NCBI GenBank assembly: GCA_016218155.1 | Contig: JACREQ010000108.1 | Coordinates: 1 to 64,000 of the forward strand | Origin: Bacteroidia bacterium | GTDB taxonomy: Bacteria > Bacteroidota > Bacteroidia > Bacteroidales > GWA2-32-17 | Direction of reading: 5' to 3' | Length of the DNA: 64,000 bases | Part shown: piece after piece, positions 8,440 to 16,206 of the stretch | Numbering within the stretch: the first letter of the stretch is position 1 | How the letters are laid out: every line of letters begins with the position of its first letter | The notes under the pieces: generated by a model | Told to the model about the DNA's origin: nothing | Seen by the model: only the letters and a program-made list of their open reading frames with translations | Database searches by the model: none | Made by a program: the position numbers and the translations under genes

Positions 8440-8904
8440 CTAATATTTTTTAAATGAAATAATATAATTTCTACTATTAAAGTCAGTTGTTATTTTTAAT
8501 TTACTCTCTGTTAATTTCAATATTTTCCATTCGCTTCTCCCGCCTCCTAATGGGCCTATGTCTTTATATAGAGATGTATCTCCAAAATTAATATGCATTA
8601 TCTTTTTATTATTAGAAAAAGTAAAACGACCTCCCATCGAAGGCATTTTACTATTATAAAAATTCACTTTGTTATCGGAATCCAGACTTCCGTCTGGGTA
8701 ATAAAGAGTTATTTTCATTATACCTCCACAACTATCATTATAATATTGTAAAGAGTCAATACCATCTGAGGTAAATCCAATTACTTGCCAATCTCCATTT
8801 AATCTTTTTTCTACTGAACGAAAACTGAGCATAGGACCGTCTTTGTATCTGCAACCTGATAAAATAGTTGTTAATACAATTAAAATAAACAGGAACTTTT
8901 TCAT
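8440..8904 (-). CDS. Lipoprotein, lipocalin-like size, unknown function
   Basis: 154 residues with a lipoprotein signal (MKKFLFILIVLTTILSGC), so the mature protein starts at Cys18 and is lipid-anchored in the periplasm or on the outer membrane. The mature part is rich in beta-strand-like segments and contains NGDWQVIGFTSDGIDSL, which resembles the opening strand of small lipocalin-like or META-type domains. That comparison is tentative. It is flanked tightly on both sides (6 nt after the upstream gene, 2 nt before the next), in the middle of a cell-surface operon. Confidence 0.75.
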   Translation of the reverse strand: MKKFLFILIVLTTILSGCRYKDGPMLSFRSVEKRLNGDWQVIGFTSDGIDSLQYYNDSCGGIMKITLYYPDGSLDSDNKVNFYNSKMPSMGGRFTFSNNKKIMHINFGDTSLYKDIGPLGGGRSEWKILKLTESKLKITTDFNSRNYIISFKKY

Positions 8905-8910
8905 TTAACT

Positions 8911-10680
8911 TTATTTTTTAAGTTCTTCGATTACTTTCTTCAATTCATCAATCTGTTTTTGCAAACTAATAATATACAAGGCTTGTTCTTCTGTTTTTTG
9001 TAAAACAAGATTTTGAAATTCGCCTACATTCATTCCATTTTCTTTTACTTCTTTTGCTGATGGAATTTTAGGTAAATGATGATTTTGTTTTATATAATTT
9101 TCGAGTTCGTAAATGGTCATTAAGTTATAATCGTCATTAAAAACAAAGTCTCCTAAATGACCCATCTTAACAATAACATCCCTTGCCAAAACATGTCCGT
9201 TACCATAAACAATAAAATTATTGATTGTGTCTTTTTTAACTGCAAGTGCAATAGTATTATCGCCTGTAGTGCCTACATTTGCTATTATTCCATAACCATG
9301 TGAAGTTGAATCAAATGAAGTTTCAACGATTAATCCAGTTTTAATATTATCTGATTTAATATATAGTTTTGAGGTTGGTGTAAGTGTGCCAATGCCAACT
9401 GTACCGTCTGATTGTAGTCTCATTATTTCATTATAGTTATTAGTAGCATTTCTGAGAGTAAAAGTAAAATTACCGGCTTTCTGATAGCGATCAGGTTGCA
9501 TTAAAGTAATATATCCAACAGCTGTATTGCCTCCACTTATCCCTTTTGCCCTAAATCCTATAGAAGAATGTTGTGAATTAGTTTGAGCATTATTGAAATT
9601 ATCAAGCAGTAAAGATGGAATTGGTGCTACTGTTGGTGAATAAGAAACCGTATCAATGACTGAAATATGTAATTTTCTTTCAGGAAAAGATGTTCCAATA
9701 CCAACGTTTCCCCTAGTAGCATTAATTATAGTAGCATTTTGAGCTAGATTCATACCGCACTGAATATATAAATTACTTCCTTGTGTAGTATATAGAAGAT
9801 TATATGCAGTATTCATCACTATTGAACTATCTCCAAAATGTATCAAACTATCCCCAACTAAAGATGTAATCCTACTTGTTCTTATTTTATCATTAACATT
9901 CAAACTTTCAAAATTAGTTTGCCCGGAAACATTCAAATTAGAGGTATAAATTGAATTTGATGAAATATTTCCCGGTGTATTTATATTGCCATTTACTTGC
10001 ACATCTCCTGTAACATCTAATTTGAATTTTAGCTTTACATCGCCCTTGAAATTTGATTCACCATAAAAGGCTTTAGTACTATCCATTATTATTGAGTCGG
10101 CTTTAAGTGCTGCCGATTTTAATTCCTGTGTAGCATATATTTTTCCTGTATTAACTTCGCTTGTTGCATTAACTTTATCGGTAATAATAATTCCACCACC
10201 TACATATAAATTTTCTGAAATTCTAACATCCCCATCAATATCAAGTTTAAATAATGGGTGATCAGTACCTATTCCAATATTTCCGGGAGTCATTGTAAAA
10301 ATATCTGGATCATGAAATTGCCAGTAATTTTGAGGAGTAGGAACATTTCCCCATGTACCGTTACCTAAGAATACTTTTGTTGCATCATTTGGAAATGCTG
10401 TTGGAATTAATTTACCTGAATTGTCAAAAGAAACAATTCCATTACCAACATTAGATAATGAATTTAATAATATACCGCCGCCTGGATTTATTTGTAATGC
10501 AAGCGCATTATTTACCTTTATTAAAAGGGCTTGGTTATTCGATGTGCCAAAAGCCTCGCCAGAAAAAATGGAGTTAAGTCCTGTTGACCATTTCTGACCT
10601 GATTGAGAAAAGGCAGAAAAATTAAAAGTTACAAATAACATTGTTGTAACAAATAATAATGAAATTATTTTTCTTTTCAT
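8911..10680 (-). CDS. Secreted tail-fibre-like repeat protein with coiled-coil C-terminus
   Basis: 589 residues with a signal peptide ending near residue 25 (FNFSAFSQ). Repeated GNIGIGT, GNVGIGT and GTVGIGT motifs, each followed by a P-x-x-KL segment, mark the beta-structured stalk typical of Bacteroidota proteins related to phage tail fibres. The C-terminal 70 residues (NHHLPKIPSAKEV, then a heptad-rich stretch ending in IDELKKVIEELKK) form a probable trimeric coiled coil. There is no T9SS sorting domain and no S74 protease motif that I can see. It heads the four-gene surface operon reading down to 4766 and is likely exported and trimeric. Confidence 0.8.
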   Translation of the reverse strand: MKRKIISLLFVTTMLFVTFNFSAFSQSGQKWSTGLNSIFSGEAFGTSNNQALLIKVNNALALQINPGGGILLNSLSNVGNGIVSFDNSGKLIPTAFPNDATKVFLGNGTWGNVPTPQNYWQFHDPDIFTMTPGNIGIGTDHPLFKLDIDGDVRISENLYVGGGIIITDKVNATSEVNTGKIYATQELKSAALKADSIIMDSTKAFYGESNFKGDVKLKFKLDVTGDVQVNGNINTPGNISSNSIYTSNLNVSGQTNFESLNVNDKIRTSRITSLVGDSLIHFGDSSIVMNTAYNLLYTTQGSNLYIQCGMNLAQNATIINATRGNVGIGTSFPERKLHISVIDTVSYSPTVAPIPSLLLDNFNNAQTNSQHSSIGFRAKGISGGNTAVGYITLMQPDRYQKAGNFTFTLRNATNNYNEIMRLQSDGTVGIGTLTPTSKLYIKSDNIKTGLIVETSFDSTSHGYGIIANVGTTGDNTIALAVKKDTINNFIVYGNGHVLARDVIVKMGHLGDFVFNDDYNLMTIYELENYIKQNHHLPKIPSAKEVKENGMNVGEFQNLVLQKTEEQALYIISLQKQIDELKKVIEELKK

Positions 10681-11053
10681 ATTTAGGTGTATTTAGTTTA
10701 AAATTATCAAAGTCATTTTACGGAGTAAATATTGTAAGGTTATTGTATTTTGGCTGTTATTTATAAACATGATTTTAACAATGTTATGAACAATTGTTTG
10801 AAGAAGATGGTTGGGGAAGATTTGGCTCTTTGACTTTTGCGAAGGAATTGCTTGTGTAGTGGGCAAAAGGCAATGTGCCAAATGTGCAAGGGCAAAACCT
10901 AACTGCCTGATAAGGCAGAGTGCGGTGGCAGAAAAATTTAAATTATTAGGTTGGGCTAGAGTGTCGGCAGTCTTAAAAGTCATTTTATTTTTTTATTTTA
11001 GTCAATATACAAAACTGTCAAATATACGATTTTTTGTCTTTTCTATGCATTAT
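10681..11053. other. Intergenic region without supported gene
   Basis: About 370 bases between the surface operon and the attC-like element. Both strands carry open frames of 80-96 codons that overlap one another. Their composition (GCGATGG-poor, repeat-like, low-complexity translation) and lack of any domain argue against coding. The block around 10840-10980 has higher GC than its surroundings and may be a dispersed genomic repeat. No promoter or terminator was identified. Confidence 0.5.
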
Positions 11054-11181
11054 TGGTAACGGTTGCAGCTTGGCATAGTTGCGTTATTTCTTGCAGTCAT
11101 TGTCCAAATGTAATAAAGTTGATTAAGGAAAGCAAATTTATTTAACATTCTACCAGCAATTATGCTAAGGTGGTGTTAGCA
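11054..11181 (+). repeat. attC-like imperfect palindrome (element B)
   Basis: It starts with TGGTAAC (11054-11060) and ends with GTTAGCA (11175-11181). An inner stem pairs CTTGGCATAGTTGC (11070-11083) with the complement near 11155-11169, 12 of 14 positions. The inner ATTTCTTGCAGTCATTGTC block is shared with the partial copy at 277-325. It lies about 500 bp from the recombinase gene at 11688-12842. The symmetry is seen directly; recombination-site function is inferred. Confidence 0.5.
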
Positions 11182-11551
11182 ATCTGTAGCAGTGCTGCTC
11201 AAATTCAGCAATACAGCGTCAAAGAGAAGCGATTTGAACAACGGTTTCAAGTTGTAATAATGTTTCGAACTTAGTTTCCGGCTGATTTGTTGCAGCATTT
11301 TCTTTTCAGGATTGTCATGCGAGGAATGTGCGGTTTTGGGCTGGGTAAAAAATTTAGGTCTGGCCACAATTATTTGGGTCAAATTATTGTGATTGCTCCT
11401 GCTTTGTCAAAAAGAACGGATTTGCTCTTTTGAGTGATTAGCGAAAAAAGTGCAAAGAACAAATTTGTCATTGAAAAACTGCCGTTTTTTTGCGCTGAGA
11501 AATTTTTTACGAAGTGAAGCATGCCTTGTGCGTTCTGCTATAGTTGCTAAC
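11175..11551 (+). mobile_element. Gene-less cassette-like unit with matched ends
   Basis: The unit begins GTTAGCAATCTGTAGCAG and ends CTGCTATAGTTGCTAAC (R''-like TGCTAAC at 11545-11551). The two ends are inverted repeats matching at about 17 of 20 positions, the relation expected between the start of an integron cassette and its own attC. No convincing gene lies inside; a 68-codon minus-strand frame has no supporting feature. No complete second element follows 11551, so the right-hand site may be truncated. Confidence 0.4.
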
Positions 11552-11687
11552 ACCCTTATAGGTTATATATCGTCATACTTATTCGGCTAATGGTGGACGT
11601 ATATGTATTACTCGAGTTGTTTTTTATATTTTGTTCTTTATTATCCATTTTTATTTTGCCATTATCAAATATATTACAATATATCAA

Positions 11688-12842
11688 CTAAAACAAATCA
11701 TCGTAAGGTGATTTGATTTTTTGTAAGTAATGAGAACTTACATGTGTATATATTTCGGTTGTTTTCGAACTTCTATGACCAAGCAATTCCTGAATATAGC
11801 GTAAATCAGTTCCCGATTCTAATAAATGCGTTGCATAACTGTGACGTAACCAATGTAAAGTTACTGGCTTGGTTATTTTAGTTTTTTCTAAAGCTTGCTT
11901 TAAAATACTTTGTAAACTCTGTTCGCTATACCTTTCGCCTGGAGCATTTCCTTCAAAAAGCCAAACTTTTGGTTTGTATAAACGAAAGTATTCTCTTAAC
12001 ATTTCAATTATTTTTATTGTAATTGGAACAACTCTATCTTTATTCCCTTTAGCATTTCTTATCATTAACAATCCACGCTTACTATTAACATCTAAAGGTT
12101 TTAAATTTAATAACTCACTTCTGCGTAAACCACATGCATATATTAAACTTAACATTGTACTGTGTTTAATGTTTGCATGAGATTTTAAAATTAATGATAC
12201 CTCTTCTTTACTTAATACATTTGGCAATTTATGCTGAGTTCTTGGTCTTTCTATTTTATCTACCTCAAATTCACATTTTACAATTTCTTTGAAAAATATT
12301 TTAGCTCCATTAATAACCTGATTTTGATACGCATAACTTAATTTTTTATTTATAATATACTCGTTAACAAAATTAATCATGTCACTGTTATTTATTTCAA
12401 TTAAAGGTTTTGGCCAGATAAATGATAAAAAAACTTTAAGACATTCAGTATAATTGTTTATTGTTGCTTCGCTATATCGTTTATGCTTCATCCATGATTT
12501 GAATTCAGATATTTTTCCTGAATAATCATCAGAAAAGGGTTTAAAATGCTTAACTTTTTTCTCAGATTTTGGTTTATCAAATTCATTTGTATCAATTGAT
12601 AAATCTGGCGATTTTTTATCTATAGCAGAAAAATCAAAGTAAGCTAGATTACCTAAACCTGAATAAATTTTATTTCTATTAAATTCACTTTCGTATATAT
12701 ACCATTTATTATTTGTTTGACTCCAACTTGCAAAAGTTTGAGTTTTAACTGCCATATTTAATTCATTATTATAATTAAATAAAATAAATATTACGGGCCT
12801 GTTTCGATGTGTGCCAGGTTCAAAAGTAATTTTAGATTTCAT
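11688..12842 (-). CDS. Tyrosine recombinase (XerC/D-like integrase)
   Basis: 384 residues; cuts and rejoins DNA at specific sites through a phosphotyrosine. The N-terminal 105 residues are a Bacteroidota-type extension. Residues 108-190 form the SAM-like core-binding domain. The catalytic domain has Arg240 (ACGLRRSEL), Lys265 (AKGNKDR), His330 and Arg333 (HWLRHSY), His356 (LLGHRSS) and nucleophile Tyr365 (EIYTHV). All are present, so it should be active. The C-terminal KIKSPYDDLF resembles the SPLD ending of integron integrases, but the extra helix those carry between the Lys and HxxR motifs is absent. Its 3' end faces the attC-like elements. It is divergent from the zinc-ribbon gene at 12964. 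Confidence 0.9.
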   Translation of the reverse strand: MKSKITFEPGTHRNRPVIFILFNYNNELNMAVKTQTFASWSQTNNKWYIYESEFNRNKIYSGLGNLAYFDFSAIDKKSPDLSIDTNEFDKPKSEKKVKHFKPFSDDYSGKISEFKSWMKHKRYSEATINNYTECLKVFLSFIWPKPLIEINNSDMINFVNEYIINKKLSYAYQNQVINGAKIFFKEIVKCEFEVDKIERPRTQHKLPNVLSKEEVSLILKSHANIKHSTMLSLIYACGLRRSELLNLKPLDVNSKRGLLMIRNAKGNKDRVVPITIKIIEMLREYFRLYKPKVWLFEGNAPGERYSEQSLQSILKQALEKTKITKPVTLHWLRHSYATHLLESGTDLRYIQELLGHRSSKTTEIYTHVSSHYLQKIKSPYDDLF

Positions 12843-12928
12843 ATAAGTTATTGTTTGAATAGAATATTCAGAAAAAATAATTTCTATTAAATATAACCTT
12901 TATGATAAGTGTATTGCAAATTTAACCG

Positions 12929-12936
12929 TACATTTG
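12929..12936 (+). promoter_or_regulatory. Candidate -7 box (TACATTTG)
   Basis: TACATTTG matches the Bacteroidota TAnnTTTG consensus and lies 27 nt before the start codon at 12964. A -33 element is not clear. The intervening 20 nt contain a short direct repeat (ATATACTTATA, ATATACTTATG) that could bind a regulator of this divergent region. Confidence 0.4.
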
Positions 12937-12963
12937 TTCGTTTAATATACTTATAATATACTT

Positions 12964-13365
12964 ATGTATTCAAAATTAACTAATGTAGTAGCTTCAAAAT
13001 GTGCTGAATGTGGCAAAACATTAAAAGGTCGTTTAGGACAGAAATTTTGTAATGTTTATTGTAAATCAGCATATCATTATAAAAATTCAAAACTAAAAGA
13101 ATCTAGTATTTATGTTAGGGTTGATACTATACTTAAACATAATCGCCGGGTTTTGAAACAATATAATTTATCAGGACAATCACAGGTAAAAGAAGAAGTA
13201 CTAATTAACGAAGGATTCAATTTTGACTATTATACCACAACTTGGAAAGCAAAAAATGGAAATATTTATTACTTCTGTTACGAATTTGGATATCGTAATC
13301 TTGAAGATGGAAAATATATGTTAATAATGTGGCAAGACTATATGAATAAAAGAAAATTTTTATAG
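12964..13365 (+). CDS. Small zinc-ribbon protein, possibly DNA-binding
   Basis: 133 residues. The N-terminus has CAECGKTLKGRLGQKFCNVYC: two CxxC-like pairs (Cys13, Cys16, Cys28, Cys32) that would hold one zinc. The rest is basic in the first half (KHNRRVLKQYN) and aromatic in the second (YYFCYEFGYRNLEDGKYML). Similar small proteins are frequent in Bacteroidota and are unstudied as far as I know. It is transcribed divergently from the recombinase with a 120-bp shared gap, which suggests, but does not show, a regulatory or accessory role in recombination. Confidence 0.75.
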   Translation: MYSKLTNVVASKCAECGKTLKGRLGQKFCNVYCKSAYHYKNSKLKESSIYVRVDTILKHNRRVLKQYNLSGQSQVKEEVLINEGFNFDYYTTTWKAKNGNIYYFCYEFGYRNLEDGKYMLIMWQDYMNKRKFL

Positions 13366-13671
13366 CTCACAAAACTCATTTTCTATATTTTAATCACGGC
13401 ACAGCCCCGTCAGTCCCATGTCTGTTAACCGCAAAACAACGAGACGACAAGGCAAATATTAATACTTTACAAACACTCTTCAAATATATAATAAAAAATC
13501 GCTGTAACAAAAAAATAGATTAATTGTTATATCATTTTGACATTTTATTTCACATGCTAAATAACAGCTTTTTAATTATGTTATTTTATCTTTTGATTTT
13601 AATTGTTTTTAAAAAACATAACAATCTGAATTACATGTATTTTATTCCCCATGTCAATCGTTAATTAGAAT
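13366..13671. other. Intergenic region, AT-rich, no feature seen
   Basis: About 300 bases between the zinc-ribbon gene and the terminator of the convergent gene. One GC-richer patch (13395-13460) interrupts otherwise AT-rich sequence. I see no gene, repeat or strong hairpin in it. Confidence 0.5.
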
Positions 13672-13699
13672 AAAAAAACCGACTTATGTCGGTTTCTTT
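13672..13699 (-). terminator. Intrinsic terminator
   Basis: AAACCGAC (13676-13683), a TTAT loop and GTCGGTTT (13688-13695) form an 8-bp perfect stem. On the minus strand it is followed by a run of T, and it lies 17 nt past the stop codon of the gene ending at 13716. A-rich flanks on both sides could make it bidirectional and serve the convergent gene at 12964-13365 as well. Confidence 0.85.
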
Positions 13700-13715
13700 A
13701 TTCTTCTAATATATG

Positions 13716-15440
13716 TTACTGCACTACAATCTTCTTTAATCCCGTTGTTTGATTATTGTTATCAACAAGTCTGATAAGATAAATACCTGAGCCTAATTCT
13801 TTAAGATTTATGTAACTTTCTCCTGAAGAAATATCAGATATAGTTTTAATTATTTCTCCTGTAATATTCACTACTTCTATTGAGTATATTCCAGTATTAT
13901 TAATTAAAATTATTGCATCATTAACAACAGGGTTTGGATAAACATCAAAAGTACTTTGTAATTCAGGTGTTATTTGAATCTGTGTTGGCATCGAAATAGT
14001 ATTTAATGTAGAATTTGTTATAACCGGAGCATTATAATCAAAATATATTGCTGCACTATTTGTTATTTGTGTTCCTATAGGTAATGCTGGTTTTGGATCA
14101 ATCGAATAAACAACGTGTCCCATACTTCCATTTAAATCAATACTACTATCCGGAAGAAAAATATTTTCAAAATTAAACCGAATAACATTTGGAGCCGGCC
14201 ATGTTGTGTACATATAATGACTACTAGATAAAATTCTTAAAGAATTAATATCCAAATCAGAATCTAGTGTGTCGTCAATATATATATTATAAGCATAATA
14301 TGTTCCTGTATTCTGGAAATTTATTGTGTAAATAAGTTCTTGTGTTGGCGATATATTTCCGGCTGCACCTGCACCTCTGGGGAATACCGCTTTATCATTT
14401 GGATCCCATGAAGTTACTACCGGAAAACAAAATTCACCTGTATTGTTATTAGGATTAAGATCTCCGATTATTGGTGTAGTTAAAATATTTACACAAACGG
14501 TATCGCCAATTGTAGCAGTTGTACTTGTTATAACATTAAAATAATTGGAAACAAAAGCGTTTGAATTAAAGGTAACCTGATATATTAGCGTATCACCACT
14601 AATAGTTATTGGAATCGATGATGTTACCGAATTATCATAGGTTAATAACGGATCGAGTAATATTTTAACTGTTGCTGTTAAAGGCGAATTACAAGTGAAA
14701 TTGTAAGTTGTAACCCCCATAACCCTTGATTGGCCAGGAATGCAGCCTGTTGGATGAATAATGCTGGCAAAGTTAAAACCGGTTGGAGAACAATAATAAC
14801 CAAAATTATTTGACGTAGAAGGTATTGTGTTTATCTGAATTGATTGCGGACAGAAATCGATAAGATTTATAGAAGGAGAATATTGATTTCTTGGATAAAC
14901 AGTATAATTATATCCTATTGGAACATTTGGAAATTCATATTGACCTGATATATCAGAATAAACATATTCAATAAATTGATTGTTTTGATAAAGATCTGCG
15001 CGCTGATAAGAGTAAGCTGTTTCTCCACCATCTAATGTGCAGTTATTATTAAAATCATTATAAATATTTCCGCTAACAACTCCGCATGTGTTGCTTATTA
15101 TAATCGGTATAGTGCAAGTAAATATTTGACCACTTTCTGTAATTGTTAAAGTAGCCTGATACGATCCTGCAGTTGAATAAGAATGTGTAAAAACGTGGTT
15201 AAAATAACCTGTACCTGAGCTAAATTGAGCTGATTGTCCGTCACCAAAATCTACATTAAAGTCAGCAATATGCTGAAAATTGCCATAATAATTAATATTA
15301 AAAGTTGGAATAGCAGGAACCTGGCAAAATAAAGATCCTTCATTGGTGTAAAATGTTGTAGAATCAATCTGGGCTTTTATTTCATTAGAATTTAGAATTA
15401 AAATAAAAATTCCGATAAATAATCTGTAAATTGTTTTCAT
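13716..15440 (-). CDS. Secreted surface protein: PKD, SdrB-like, conserved C-terminal block, T9SS
   Basis: 574 residues. The signal peptide ends near residue 23. Residues 25-115 are PKD-like. Residues 120-210 are an SdrB/CarboxypepD-like segment (GNIYNDFNNNCTLDGGE). Residues 330-490 match a beta block common in Bacteroidota surface proteins (WDPNDKAVFPRG, IYTINFQNTGTYYAYNI, AAIYFDYNAPVITNST). The C-terminus is a T9SS type A sorting domain (VYPNPVVNDAI, SGIYLIRLVDN). It has the same architecture as the protein at 32435-34819, without that protein's propeller. It is monocistronic, with its own terminator. Probably a surface or secreted adhesive protein. Confidence 0.85.
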   Translation of the reverse strand: MKTIYRLFIGIFILILNSNEIKAQIDSTTFYTNEGSLFCQVPAIPTFNINYYGNFQHIADFNVDFGDGQSAQFSSGTGYFNHVFTHSYSTAGSYQATLTITESGQIFTCTIPIIISNTCGVVSGNIYNDFNNNCTLDGGETAYSYQRADLYQNNQFIEYVYSDISGQYEFPNVPIGYNYTVYPRNQYSPSINLIDFCPQSIQINTIPSTSNNFGYYCSPTGFNFASIIHPTGCIPGQSRVMGVTTYNFTCNSPLTATVKILLDPLLTYDNSVTSSIPITISGDTLIYQVTFNSNAFVSNYFNVITSTTATIGDTVCVNILTTPIIGDLNPNNNTGEFCFPVVTSWDPNDKAVFPRGAGAAGNISPTQELIYTINFQNTGTYYAYNIYIDDTLDSDLDINSLRILSSSHYMYTTWPAPNVIRFNFENIFLPDSSIDLNGSMGHVVYSIDPKPALPIGTQITNSAAIYFDYNAPVITNSTLNTISMPTQIQITPELQSTFDVYPNPVVNDAIILINNTGIYSIEVVNITGEIIKTISDISSGESYINLKELGSGIYLIRLVDNNNQTTGLKKIVVQ

Positions 15441-15578
15441 AGTATTTTATTGTTTGTTTTTCTATAAACTCAGAAAATAAAAATAGTTGCCTTAAAAAAC
15501 AAATTTAGAACAAATTTTATAAATAAATATTTAGTAATCATTAAATCATTAGTTTTATCATTAGATTTCATTTTTTTG

Positions 15579-15586
15579 TATATTTG
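15579..15586 (+). promoter_or_regulatory. Candidate -7 box (TATATTTG)
   Basis: TATATTTG fits TAnnTTTG and lies 16 nt before the ATG at 15602. Its position overlaps an upstream in-frame ATG at 15584, which argues that 15602 is the real start. A -33 element is weak. Confidence 0.45.
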
Positions 15587-15601
15587 TTAAAAACAAATTA
15601 T

Positions 15602-16015
15602 ATGAAAAATTTAATATTAGTAATTACACTTTTTGCATTTATATATTTCACAATATCCGTAAATGCACAGGAAACATTACCAGTAAATAAAAATAACGAT
15701 TCAATTGAATACACATTAAATGGTACCATAGCATCGAAAACAGGAAAAACAGTAAATATTAAAATTAATAACCAGAGAACTATTCCAACAGTTGGCCAAA
15801 CCGGAATACTTCAAAAATATTTTGAAGAAGAAATATTTGGCATGAAAACAACAGGTTGGCTGGATATTGGTAAAATGAAAGTTACTTCTGTTAAACCTGA
15901 TATGGTTTCAATGACAATTATTGAAGAACATAGTGTAGTTACCAAAAACGGACAAAAAGTAGACAACTTTAAAATTGGGAAAATTGTAAATTTTAACTGG
16001 AAAACAGTAAAATAG
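15602..16015 (+). CDS. Small secreted protein, unknown function
   Basis: 137 residues from the ATG at 15602, which directly precedes a signal peptide (MKNLILVITLFAFIYFTISVNA). The upstream ATG at 15584 would bury that signal and overlaps the promoter. The mature part (about 115 aa) alternates strands and polar turns, for example GTIASKTGKTVNIKINNQ and GWLDIGKMKVTSVKPD, suggesting a small beta-barrel of the OB or SH3 type. No Cys or catalytic motif is seen. It is monocistronic and convergent with the dehydratase gene at 16207. Confidence 0.75.
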   Translation: MKNLILVITLFAFIYFTISVNAQETLPVNKNNDSIEYTLNGTIASKTGKTVNIKINNQRTIPTVGQTGILQKYFEEEIFGMKTTGWLDIGKMKVTSVKPDMVSMTIIEEHSVVTKNGQKVDNFKIGKIVNFNWKTVK

Positions 16016-16041
16016 TTTTTTAACGAGAGTTCTTTATTATT

Positions 16042-16176
16042 TGTCATTCTGAACATAGTGAAGAACTTTCTCACCGAAGGTAATCTATATTCCTGACAAA
16101 TATACACCTCGATTCGCCGCGACGGACTCTCAGTATGACATTTGGGTTAGTATTGCTGTCAGGTCTTTCGACCTGA
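16042..16176. repeat. Dispersed intergenic repeat with two hairpins
   Basis: TGTCATTCTGA (16042-16052) pairs with TCAGTATGACA (16130-16140) with one mismatch, a pattern seen in dispersed Bacteroidota repeats. Next to it, TCAGGTC (16159-16165) and GACCTGA (16170-16176) form a perfect stem whose minus-strand loop is GAAA. The same stem and following bases recur at 30840-30859. Here it lies about 30 nt beyond the stop of the minus-strand gene at 16207. Confidence 0.7.
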
Positions 16177-16206
16177 TTGTTTTAAATTCGTGAAATTAGT
16201 GTCTTA

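Noticed and set aside
10693-11059. Overlapping open frames on both strands
   Set aside because: They cover the same GC-richer repeat-like patch on both strands and have no domain or start signal.
11176-11382. 68-codon minus-strand frame in the gene-less cassette
   Set aside because: No start context, no motif; the frame crosses the cassette core.
11688-12842. Canonical integron integrase IntI
   Set aside because: The family-specific extra helix is absent and the gene's orientation relative to the elements is atypical, so it is called XerC/D-like.
15584-15601. Upstream start for the small secreted protein
   Set aside because: It overlaps the -7 box and would bury the signal peptide; 15602 is preferred.
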